From Blastocladiella emersonii ATCC 22665 (lineage: Eukaryota; Blastocladiomycota; Blastocladiomycetes; Blastocladiales; Blastocladiaceae), in contig JANHCV010000013.1 in assembly GCA_025594325.1 (NCBI GenBank), positions 806,001 to 870,000 of the forward strand: a stretch of 64,000 bases of DNA. Direction: 5' to 3'. The position numbers and the translations under genes are program-made. Below the pieces are notes generated by a model. That model did not search any database, was not told where the DNA came from, and saw only the letters and a list, made by a program, of their open reading frames with translations. This document shows, piece by piece, positions 22,378 through 32,548 of the stretch; position 1 is the first letter of the stretch; each line of letters starts with the position of its first letter.

Positions 22378-24345
22378 ATGGCGCCACCTTCAACAGCCGA
22401 CTCGTCCGGGCCGCGTCCCACGTCGCCGACGCCGTCCGACATGCCTTGGGACGCGACCGACGACGCGGGCGAGCTCGACTACGCGTTCCACGACCTCGCC
22501 GCGCGTTCGTCCGTGTTCCGGTCACGCCTCATCGAGGAGTTCCAGCTGCTCGACACCCTGAGCCTCTCTGGCGGTGCCGTCGCGCCGCCGCAGTTCAACA
22601 CGCGCGATGTGCGCGACCCGACCGCGCTCGGCAAGATGATGGCCGAGGACCCGCACCAGCTCATCAAGTTCCAGGCGTTCAAGCGCACGCAGGCCGCGCC
22701 CGTCGACCGCCGCCTCACGCGCATCCGCAACAGGAACAAGGTGCCGCTGGGTGCTTGGGCCGGGTGGGTCGTTGAGTCGCCCATCTTCCAGAACGGCCTG
22801 CTCGCGCTCATCATCATCAACGCCGTCACCGTCGGGATCGTCGCCGAGCTCACCGACACGCAGCAGAACCACGTCGAGCTGTTTATGGCCATCGAGATCA
22901 TAGACAAGGTGTCACTGTTCGTGTTCCTGCTTGAGATCGCGCTGTGCTGGATGGACAACTTCCGCGGGTACTGGATGAGCGGGTGGAACGTGTTCGATTT
23001 CGCCGTGACGATGGGCACAGCAGCGCCCGAGCTGCTGGAAGCGGTTGGCCTGACCTCGAGTAAGGGCAGCCTCGCTATCATCTTCCGGCAACTGCGTACG
23101 TTCCGCATCTTGCGCACGCTGAAGCTCGCCGTCCGGTTCAGCAACCTGCGGATCATCGTTATCACCGTGATCGAGGCGTTCCGCACCATGGCCCTCATCA
23201 TGATCTTCGTGTTCCTGTTCTTCTTCATCTTTGCGGTACTCGGCGTCTACGCGTTCCAGCCTATGACCGTGTCCGAGGTGCCGCTGCGATACGGCAAGAG
23301 CTTCGAGTGCGTCGGTCGGCGTGGCGGGCGTGTCGGCGACTCGGGCGCTGACCTTCTTGAATGTGTAGGACGCTCGGTTCGTCGCTGCAGCTGCTGTTCC
23401 AGCTCATGACCATCGACAACTGGAACGACGTGATCAGCGACATGTTCCAGGTCGTCGACCCCGCGCTCGCGCTCATTTACTGCATCTCGTGGATCTTCTT
23501 TGGTGGGTTCTGCCTCAAGAACGTGATCACCGGTGTACTCGGTACGTCGTCAACTGAATCGCCGTTTAGCGAAGACTGACTGATCAACACCAAGTGTAGT
23601 CTCGAATTTTGATCGGACGTCGCGCGAGCTCCGCGAGAAGCACGAGGAGCGCGTCAAGGCCAAGAAGATGGAGCAGATGCGCAAGCGGCTCAAGAAGGAG
23701 CTCGACATTGCCAAGAACAACATGAAAACCGCGTCCGTGTCGAACCTCGCGGCCATCGGCGGGCCCGGGCAGCCATCAGCTTCAAGACCGGGTACAGCCG
23801 CTGCTGGGTACGTCTGATTCCTCCCGTTCAGTCACGCCGCGCTAATCGCAAGCTAAGCGCTTCTTTGTAGTGTTACGACCCGCACCTCATTTTCACTTCA
23901 AACCTCTCGACCCACCTCGCCAGCCTCGGCCGCTGCTCGGAGCACGGCGAGTGATCTTCGCGCTCGCGTGCGCGCAGCTCCCGCAACCCCATCGCCGGGA
24001 GTACCGAACAGGCCATTCGACGGCGACTCATACTCGCCCGGCCCTCCGACAACAGGTGGCGACGCGTCCCAGCAAGACGAGGGCAGCGATACGGCAGCGT
24101 CGCAGGTGCTGGTTGAGAACATCCAGACGCTGCTGACGCAGGCGCACGGCGTGTCCAAGGGATGGGAGCTCACGATCCGCGAGACGCTGACCGCGCTGGC
24201 GGGCAAGTCCGAGGAGACCATGTGGCCGCGCGACACGCTGTTCAAGTACTTTCAGCTCATGGAGTCGCTGCAGGAGAACATGCGCGAGTACCAGGAGCTG
24301 CAGGGGATGGCGAACGCCGTGTTGATGGAGCTGTATGATACATAG
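22378..24345 (+). CDS. CATSPER2: CatSper2-like voltage-gated calcium channel subunit
   Basis: Exons 22378-23306, 23369-23541, 23600-23807 and 23871-24345, all in phase, 594 residues. A single six-TM ion-transport domain spans residues 130-390. S4 is an Arg ladder (RQLRTFRILRTLKLAVRF), followed by the CatSper2-like S5 (FFFIFAVLGVYAF). The pore loop LFQLMTIDNWNDV has the T-x-D-x-W filter of CatSper subunits, and S6 is followed by a basic coiled segment (SNFDRTSRELREKHEE). The C-terminus is Ser/Pro-rich, then helical. CatSper pores are heterotetramers in the flagellar membrane of sperm and zoospores, and fungal examples are known from Blastocladiomycota. The nearest alternative is another single-domain calcium channel subunit. 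The first in-frame ATG is at 22378, not upstream. Confidence 0.88.
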
Positions 24346-24397
24346 GGTACTGCGTAGGTTGCGCGTGACTTGCCGTGGAGCCCGCTGCTGCTGCTCC

Positions 24398-24411
24398 ACG
24401 CGTTGCGCCAC
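24398..24411 (+). promoter_or_regulatory. Type-B promoter motif of DUF4470 copy 5
   Basis: ACGCGTTGCGCCAC, about 110 bp before the ATG at 24521, as in copy 4. Confidence 0.55.
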
Positions 24412-24520
24412 TCGGCGATTTTGAGCGGTGTGGCAGTGCTGACACGTGAGCGGCTTGACGGAATGCGGACGAAATTCGTCTCGCGGTGCATCTCATTGCT
24501 CCCTCTCCTCGCACATTGCA

Positions 24521-26769
24521 ATGAAGCCAAAGAAGAAGACGAAAAAGCCCGCGACTAATGGCAATGTATTCAAAAATGCTATTATGACTAAAACACTGAG
24601 CGCCGCGGTCCCAGCGCTGCTGACGTGCCGCACGGACGAGCGCGGTGACCGGATCGAAGGCTTCCGCCCGTTCCGTTACCACCCGCCGCGCGATCTGTTT
24701 ATGCACCATGATTTTCGCATGCGCACCGACCTGCGCGCGCTCCTGTGCGGGTGTGGCGACCTAGCCGAAGTTGCGCGCACCGTGTCCGAAGCAGCGGTCA
24801 AGGGCGGGACGGCGACGCTCTCGTTTACGCTCAACGACTGGCAGCCCGAAGTCCTCGCTCGCAACTTGCTTATCCTTTAGGCCATTGCTCACAGTTCACC
24901 GGAGGAAGTCGGTCTGTCAACTCTCGCACGCTGGATCGGTCAGCTTTGGTACTCGCATTTTCTCGATCCCGACGCCCTCAAATTTTGGAACGCTCGGCTG
25001 CGTGCGTGTATCGATACGGACTGGCTCAACGCCACGGCCGAGTCGCCCCTGCGCGTCATGAACGACTCAACTCTACACGAGCTCCGCCGGTGCTGGCGCA
25101 CTTGGCTTGACGTAGATCGGTCCGTCGATGCTTTCCTAGTCAAGCGCGATAACTTCAACGCCAGACATTTTGATATCGACGACGAGACTCCTGACTGCAC
25201 CTACTACGAGTGGACTTCGCTCGTGGCCATGCAGCGGCTGCACGCGCAATATCGCGGTATACTTGAAGGTGTTGCGTCCGCTCGCATCGCTTGCAACCTC
25301 GAGCGCCTTGGTGCGTCCGGCATTTTTACGCAGTCGGGGCATGACCGTTCTGGCCGCGAACTCGTTGTCAATCCGACGATGCTTCTCATCGACCACGACG
25401 GCGCAGGCTACTTTGCCGCCCACAGCGACCCTCTCCCCGGTGCATGCTTCGACTTTCTCGTCGAGGAAGGCCTCCCCGAGCCGCACATGATTTCCCGCTT
25501 GGAAGATTGAAGATTGGGTCCAGTCGCTTTCGAAAGCCATGCGCGGTGACGGCTTCCGAGTCCAACTCAGTTTCATTCATGGACACGCGGTTGCGGTCAT
25601 GGAGGAGCTCATCGCTGATTTTTCTATGCGCTTCGATATCGTGGACACGCTCATGTTGAGCTGCGGATTACTTACCATCCTTGTTCACGGCTCGCCGCTG
25701 CATCGCAACAACGACGAATTTTCGGAGCGTGCCCGCTTGCTGATCTTCACCATGGAGGATGCAGACTTCAAGGCGGGATCACGGAACGAGTATCTTTCGT
25801 TCATGACTGGCCTTCCACACGGTGCTTTCCCGGCCCTGTTCGGCGTGACACTCGCGGAAAGTTTGACAGACGACGACTCAGCGACGTGGTTTCAGCCCTT
25901 TTCGTGGGCATTCGATGCCAAAGACTACTGCACTGTCCGCTACCTCACGTTCACAAAGCTGCCGCATCCGACAGTGCCAACCTCGTTGAGCGCTTCGTCT
26001 TACCTGCGCGAGGCGTTGGCCGAATGCGCGGCTGCTTTGTTGCCAGACAACGGCTTCGGTACGTTATTCAAGCGCTCATCGTCTGCTCCCTGGTCCGACA
26101 GCTAACCACAACATGCGCACACGTACAGCTTCACTCGTTTCTCAAACCGTTTTCATGAAACTTCTCGCGTTCGCTTTCGCGTCGAAAAGCCCTGTCTGGG
26201 AGGGCAGCTTGGCACATTCCGTCGGCCCTTCCTGGCAATTGTTGCCCGCTGTTGAATTCTTAACTGGTGTTGTCTTGTCCGCTGCTAAGCCAACAAACAA
26301 GGCCAACACCTTGGATCCCCTTGAGCTCTCAGTTGGTTTGCCCTACTATGGAATTGCAGGGATCGATGGGGTGAGCAACAGTTACCTCGTCGAATTGACT
26401 CTTCCCGCGGACAAACAGTTGCTCGTTGGATCACATTCCCTCTTGTTGGAAATTGCTTGCCCGAGGCGTGATCCAGTTCGATTTGCCGCCCTTCGCGTCG
26501 ACTCGACAACCAACGGCGATTCTCTGTCCATGCGCGTCTTGGGACTCGTTCCTCGCTCGCTGGTGAACGCTGCCCCTGCCGGAACGACGGTAGATGTGCA
26601 TTCTCAGGGCCTTGACAGGTCGCGCAAAGTTATCAGCGGCAAGTATGTACCGCTCTCTGCTGCCAAGGTTACGCTTGTCAAGGTGGAGCCGAACACCCAG
26701 CTTTTGCACGCGCTTGACCAATCGCTTCACTCGCCGGCTCCTTCTGGGCCGTACGATCCTTGCAACTGA
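24521..26769 (+). pseudogene. DUF4470 copy 5, broken by a stop, a 7-bp duplication and 3' replacement
   Basis: Starts MKPKKKTKKPA and is open through the DUF4470 core (ALLCGCGDLAEVARTV, FTLNDWQPEVLARNLLIL). A TAG at 24878-24880 then stands where copy 4 has CAC (His). The same frame continues without another stop to 25510. There gaagatt is repeated in tandem (about 25501-25514), shifting the frame; removing one unit would restore the match to the family (LEDWV). The next frame (…FIHGHAVAVMEELI…) runs to an intron near 26059-26129 (GTACGT, GCTAAC, TACAG), and exon 2 starts in phase (SLVSQTVFMKLLAFAF). Similarity to copies 1-3 fades before 26770, where the sequence passes into a piece of an ankyrin-like gene. 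Confidence 0.8.
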
Positions 26770-26799
26770 TGCAACCAACCCCGGGCCCGTTCTCCACTT

Positions 26800-27160
26800 G
26801 CACGAGTTCTTTGCCGACGACTACAGCGAGTGCGAGACGCACTTGTACGAGTCATCGTACCAGGGCAACACGCCCTGGCTCGCCGCGCTCGCCTACGCCA
26901 ACCGCAACAGCAAGGTTCGCGTGCTCGAATGGCTCAAAGGCATTCTTCCGCGCTACAAGTCTAAGTGCCCAATTGAGTGGCTCGGCGTTGCGGCTGGCGA
27001 CGACGAGGACGCGGTACTTGCGCGCCTCCAACGGTGGAAGAACTCGGGCGTCAAGTTGTCTTGCACGGCGGCTCCCTGGGCGGTCCAGACTGCGGCCGAG
27101 CTCGGGTTCGAGCGCGTCGTCGCGTGGTGGAACGCATCGGGCCTTTTGACCACCGTTTGA
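26800..27160 (+). pseudogene. 3' fragment of an F-box/ankyrin-like gene
   Basis: About 110 codons closely matching the end of the gene at 17646-18960: DDYSECETHLYES, AALAYANRNSKVRVLEWL, CPIEWLGVAAGDDED, CTAAPWAVQTAAELGFERVV. Similarity begins abruptly near 26800 and the frame ends at 27160 as in the parent. There is no start or N-terminal part, so this is a detached tail joined to the end of DUF4470 copy 5. Confidence 0.75.
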
Positions 27161-27325
27161 CGCCACATTCGTGTTCACATTTCTCACGCGTATCACACGC
27201 TGCGCCAATGATATATTTATTCATTTTTAACCATTCAGGCTCACATTGGAAAACGGCGGCCGTGCGGAAGCTCATTGGCAAGGAGACGCGCTGAGCCACA
27301 CACGCGGCCACGTGTGAAAGCTCAA

Positions 27326-27340
27326 GACGCGTATCAGGTG
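27326..27340 (+). promoter_or_regulatory. Compact composite-motif-like site
   Basis: GACGCGT directly followed by ATCAGGTG, that is the two half-sites without the usual spacer. CCACGTGTGA lies just upstream at 27308-27317. The nearest gene end is at 27404 (minus), so function is doubtful. Confidence 0.3.
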
Positions 27341-27403
27341 AAATTCAATGTATTCCAGTCCGGGTCTTGGCCGAGACTTCAGTGGCGGAGAAGCTCCGAG
27401 ACT

Positions 27404-29410
27404 TCAGTAGCGGAAAAGCTGTTCGATCGAAAATCTACGCATTGGGAGCTCTGTTGCGGCAAATTGGGTCGGCGCAAGGCGCTCGAGTTCCTCGAGTAAA
27501 ACACCCCCGAAACGACTTGTCTCTGCAAGCCGGAAAACCTGCTTGACGGTTACGACCGAGTCAAGAGCCCGGTTCGGCAACAGCAACGAGATCTCAGTGG
27601 AATTTGGAGCCTTGGCAGTGAGCAACGGCGCTCAGAAAGTGTCCCGCGGACCCTGTTTCGCGCATGACGCCAAGTATACGACCCCAAAGCCGCGGACGCG
27701 CAAGTGCGGCCTCGGCCAAACACGCAAGCCGGTAGGTAATGTTCCAGTGCCATGAATCTGGAACATCAGAGGTTGGTGCTAGATGCTGTGCGACGGCGGT
27801 AAAGGTTTCAAGAATCTCCTTGTCCGAGTCGTGGCCGCCGTGAAGAAAAGTGTCGATAAACGAGTAGAACTTGAAGTGCACGCCGGCTTGAAAAGTGCAA
27901 ACGATCCGCGGAACAAGGTTGGACGAGGCGGTTCTTCGCACAACTTCGAGGAGGGAACGACGCGTGTCATCACCTACCAGAGCCCCGCTTGCAAACGCTA
28001 CAGGCGATGATTAAGTGGTAGTCAGCGAGAATCATCCAGAGTGGCACCGTGCAGAAATAATACCCGCAACAAGGACGTCATCCCACATGTGTAGCGGTAA
28101 AACGGTGCAGAGCGCGCTCCACGCCATGCTCAGATGGTGATTGTACGCGTGGCCCAGTATAGCCCCAATCTCATCGACCCGCAGAAGCCCATGGGCGATC
28201 AGGGGGCCCATGAGGGCGAGAGGAAGCTCCATTCGCTCGTCTTCCCCTTGTTTCGAAATGAACCACAGTTCAATGCAATAGCTTGCAAAATCAAGGTTTT
28301 TGGGAGTAAGCGTGTTGGTTATTTGTCCGCAAAACCTCACGACGAGCTGGCCAAGAACAGACGGGAAGTGCTCGCCGATGGCATAAACCGCGGCGGCCAT
28401 GAGATCATTCGGGACGGCGCAGTTGCACGTCAGGATTGCAGTCATCGTAGGCTCAAGGCGGCTTTCAATGGATGGGTGGTTTTCGAACTGGCCGAACATG
28501 AGATCGGGAATAAGATCGAGTGAGACAAACTCGAGTACGTTCCGCGGACTCGCGCCGAATCGTGGGGCGAACAAGAGTTCGAGCGGCTCTGGCTTCCAAA
28601 AGGTCGCGGCGACAAACGCGAGAAATTCGGCCAAGACGGGTCGGTGAGTTGAGAGATCGGTTGCATCGTCGAGCACATGGAACACATCGCTGTCGTGGTA
28701 ACAAACCAGGTAGAAAAGTCCGAGGAAGCCCCAAGTGTCCCACGGCAGCTGAGCGTTCAGAAGCTGAGGCCATTGGGCTTCGATCTCGGTGAGTGCGAAC
28801 GCAACAAACGACCGGTTGTTGAGCATCACTGCAGTAGTGAGAAGTCGAAGAATTAAACCAAGAGAGTGACCATACGGCGAGGAGGGCTGCGGGTCCTTGA
28901 ACATTTTCGTGTAGACATCGTTCAGAAACGGGGTTAGCTCCTCGGAGTCTTTGCCGAAAAGCTGCGCGTGGGCTCGCATCCTCGCGCAGGCGAAAACAGC
29001 GCGGAAAAGGTTTCGACATTTGTGTTGAAGGAAGAGCACTCCTCTGCGGTGCCGAAACCACAGTCGAGAAGATGGAGCTGCTCCTTGAGCTCGAAGATCG
29101 CGAGAAGAAGCATGTCTACCCCGTCGCCAACCTCTTGCTCATCCCACGACGGCGTTACAGACGTTTGGGTTCGATGGCAGTGAGCCGTGCCCAGTCGAAC
29201 AAACTCTCGTGTCGTCCAGAGCGAGAGAACGAAACGGTCGTGGGCAAGACCGGCAACGAGTCGAGACGCGGCCGCCAGCGCGGACCGGGCCAGCGCAAGC
29301 TGGACCACAACGACAGTCAACTCGGTTGGGAGGCCGGCAAAGGTCAGCCCATGCGTCTCGGGTGGTCCCTCGTCCAAATGCATGGAGTGATTCATGTTGG
29401 TTTGCTTCAT
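27404..29410 (-). pseudogene. F-box-like helical protein, probably frameshifted
   Basis: Begins at ATG 29410 (MKQTNMNHSMHLDEG) with an F-box-like helix (FAGLPTELTVVVVQLAL) and continues as a helical protein of about 650 residues. The intron at 27998-28063 (GTATTA, CTGAC branch, TGTAG) is phase-perfect. Two frame changes are not explained by introns: one near 28990-29050, where the first frame ends and LFLQHKCRNLF begins, and one near 27630, where ETGSAGHFLSAV must slip one base to continue LLTAKAPNSTEI. The joined reading is supported by the related gene at 9722-11015 (ETGIASHLLSAML). Either a decayed gene or one carrying sequencing errors. Confidence 0.65.
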
Positions 29411-30070
29411 TGTAGGGGGTCCGAGGGAGCGGGAGTTGTGAGCGCGAGCGCGTGAGAAAACCGGCTTCGCGCAGGGCTTCGCGTCGCACGCGCCGCTCAC
29501 GTTCCGCGCTCTCCACCGAGAAGAACTACCTGCAATGCAACGCCTCTGATCCGACTCTTACTTCATGCAATGTTTGAATTGTGAGGGTTTGAATGAGTTT
29601 CGGCCTGAGCGATCAACCTTGACAAAAACGACATGCACCCGCTGCGGTACTTGCCGGTCGCCCGAGGGCTTTCGCGCTTTCGCGCCTTCTCCGAGTCGTG
29701 CCCGACTGCCCTGAGCACCCTAGCTTGTGTCGAGAGCTTGAACTTGCGACGCTCCACAAGGTGTTGGTTCAACACAGGCACGCCGTCCCGCCAGCCGATT
29801 CGATTGATGGCGGGTGCACGGTGTTGTGCACCTCAAGCAGTGGGAGAACCCGGCCTCACGCACTCGCTTGAGGTCACATCGCGTCCCATTCGCGGATAAG
29901 CTCAGATTGGCATTGGACGCGTTGAGGCATGGTGAAAGCGTTGGCGTGTCGTCGCTCTCGCAGACCTGGCGCGCTCCCGTTGATTGACACGGACTGGCCT
30001 CACACAAGCCAATACATACGTCTGGGGTATCCATACGAAATCATTCAGATCCAGCGATCCTAGTTTCCGG
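29411..30070. other. Intergenic, nothing recognised
   Basis: About 660 bp between the F-box-like pseudogene and the LRR gene. No domain, repeat or promoter motif stands out. Confidence 0.5.
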
Positions 30071-31231
30071 TCACCACTTGGAAGGGCTGACGGGGCGCCG
30101 GGAAGCCGTCAAATGCGCCCGGCTCAAGCACGGACGCGTCGTTGCGCCTCGGCGAAAGAAGCCGGAGCCCCGCCGTTGCTTCCCAAGGATTTGCACTCCT
30201 TCGCGGGTAATCAAGTTGTTGCAAAGCTGCAGCCCGGAGACCGTGTACGGGAGTGCTGGTGCGAGGGCTTCGATGGCTGCGTCATCCAGATTCGTAGACG
30301 AGAGAATCAGATTCTGAACCGCTGCGGGCATGTGCAGTGCGAGAAGCTTTGCGCCTTCAAGTCCCATGTCGGCCGTGTAAAGATTCAGCGTCGTGAGCGT
30401 GAGAGGAAGCCGTGCAAGAATGGTAAGCGCGCCATGCCTCGCCAGGTTGCAGCCATGAAAGTCGAGGTTTGACAGCGTTGGAGGCAGCATCCGGGCCAGC
30501 TCCACAATTACTTCGTCCTGAGCCGTTAAGCGGCGTAATGATAAGTGACGAAGCGACAAAGGCAGAGCGCAGGCAAGTTGGCGGAGACCTTGGTCGTCAA
30601 ATTGGCAGCTGTCCACAATGAAGGATTGAAGCGTTGAGGGCAGAGTCGAGAAAAGATACGGAGCAGCGGCGCTCAAGTTGGCAAACTAGAAGGAGAGCGA
30701 CTCGAGCCTTGAGGGCCAGGTCATGGCGGTGAAATGGGTCGCTAATGCAGGCACGCTGCCCGTCCAATGGCACTCAAAGTTCGCACGCAGCAAAGTCAAT
30801 GGAAGTCGAAGTGCGAGAAGGCGAGGGAGGTCTAGCGTGGTTGCGTGCACGTTAATGGATGCCAGCACTTGTAAGGGGCTCGCCATAGCGGCAGTGAGAG
30901 CATCGATTCCCGCCATGGAGACGGACACGAACTCGAGGTTGAGCTCCTCCATAGCACCGGCCGCAATCGTAGTACACAGCTCGGCGATCCCCGCGTCGAC
31001 GATAGTAGGACTATTGCCGTCCTCGGTAAACGGTAGATCAAGCGCGACATGTACATCGGGTTCTTGCTCACGCGCGTCGAGCCACGGCTTCAACGTTTGG
31101 GCGTCAAGCGAGCCGTTGTTGCGCCACCACTCGAGGACTTCCAGGTTGCGCGCATCGATAGCGGGGCCAAAAGCGTCAGGCGAGCAGCGGAGCGGGATGC
31201 CAAGCGCTTTCCACTTGTTGAGGATTGCCAT
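30071..31231 (-). pseudogene. Ankyrin/leucine-rich-repeat protein interrupted by TAG
   Basis: Starts at ATG 31231 (MAILNKWKALGIPL) with one local ankyrin-type unit (AIDARNLEVLEWWRNNG), then changes to leucine-rich repeats of the RNase-inhibitor type (LDLPRLLALRLPLTLL; LRHLSLRRL; LSNLDFHGCNL; LTTLNLYTADMGLEG; VQNLILSSTNLDD; VSGLQLCNNLITREG). A TAG at 30686-30688 lies in frame between LESLSF and FANLSAAAPY, after which the same frame stays open for 200 codons. The last 30 residues are no longer LRR-like. Scaffold or receptor-type role by family, probably inactive here. The composite motif lies 74-96 bp upstream. Confidence 0.65.
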
Positions 31232-31304
31232 GTTGCCGCGCGGTGGAGCTTAGGTCGGCGTGCTTTCGCGAACGGGGAGGCGGAGCGCGGGCGACCTGAA
31301 ACGC

Positions 31305-31327
31305 GTCACCTGATTGAGCGACGCGTC
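31305..31327 (-). promoter_or_regulatory. Composite promoter motif of the LRR gene
   Basis: On the minus strand: GACGCGTC, five bases, ATCAGGTGAC. It has the same geometry as the DUF4470 promoters with CAGGTG instead of CATGTG, and points at the ATG at 31231. Confidence 0.65.
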
Positions 31328-31399
31328 TCTCACTGTCTCCAACTCGGCATGTGCCGAGCACACGAACCGTCTACACGCGATTTGACTTGTTCAACTTAA

Positions 31400-32548
31400 A
31401 TTAACGGCAAAGAAAAATCTCATTCTACCCGATCGGCGTAGCCAATCAAGGCAAGCTCGCCCTTGGCTGTCATTCGCGTTTCGAGCCACGCGCCACGACG
31501 CGTCTCCCTTGAGTTTTCTCCCACTCAAGCATGCCACCGTTCGTTTTGCCCTGCGATCAGACCGGGAACAACCCACAACCGAACCCGCTCAACCCTGTAC
31601 AAATTCAGCGGACCGCCGGCCCCCAAAAACCGCTCAGCACTCACCGACTTCCATGCAATGTAACACGCGCACCGCGCTCTCCTCGCGCCCGAGCTCCGCT
31701 GCCCATAGCCAACCCGCCGCCTCGTTGCGGGCCCAGACCTCCCGATCATGTGGATCTCGCGGGATGACGGCGTGACAACCCGCAAGGGCTCACAACATGT
31801 ATTCCCCCCACCTCTGCATCGCACGGCGGCCCGCGCAGTGACGAGCGGCGAGGCGCTAGCGTGGAACCTCGGGCGCGTCGAGTGTACGGGAAAGAGTGTG
31901 CGCGCGCTCGCTGCCAGAACGCCGCTCCCGGACCATGCCATTGACGGCACGACTCTGAGGACGCGTCATGTGGAGTCCAATGAAGATTCGCCGTCGCCGT
32001 CGAGTCGCTGTGGTTCGTGGAGGTAAGAGCTAGCGTGGGCGTTGCGCGTACTCGGCCGCATTGCGAGCAAGCCGAGGGTTGGGCGAGACGGCAGCGACGG
32101 CCGAGGGTGATTCCTCATTGCCGTTGCTGCTGTCTCGTCCGGCCCTGCTCACTGGGAGTAATATCCCCGTGTTGCTACTTTATTCCGCGTGCCAACCGTC
32201 GCTCCTGGTTTGGAAAGGGCTAGGTACTGGGTACTCGCGCCGCGGGTCAGAGCCTTTCAGGCGCAGGTGAGTACTTCCAGAACATCCCTGCGCGACGTCG
32301 TGGCAAAAACCAGGCACCTTAGGTTAAGGGGCAGTTTAGGTAGGACGGCGGCCATATTGGCCATGGTCGCGGCGGAGGCGGCGAGTATACAAAGAAATGA
32401 TTGGGTTCCACGTCTCAGTGTTCTGACTGATTTAATCGACAGGACGCTAAGCGCGCTCTTAACAACGGAATTCAGAGGAAAACAAACAATTGAGTGATCG
32501 GAACAATACAGGTGATGGGAGAAATACAAGGCGCGAGGATTTCGCGCC
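31400..32548. other. Intergenic, no convincing gene
   Basis: About 1.1 kb. Contains CACGACGCGTCTC at 31489-31501 and GGACGCGTCATGTGG at 31960-31974 (MCB-like and E-box-like half-sites next to each other). Short frames such as 31531-31767 (proline-rich, 78 codons) have no family match. Confidence 0.45.

Noticed and set aside
24878-30688. Possible reassignment of TAG as a sense codon, since two genes show in-frame TAG
   Set aside because: CatSper2 and DUF4470 copy 2 end naturally in TAG where homologous proteins end, so TAG is a normal stop here.
31531-31767. Small proline-rich open frame near an MCB site
   Set aside because: Short, compositionally biased, no family match and no splice or promoter support beyond ACGCGT.
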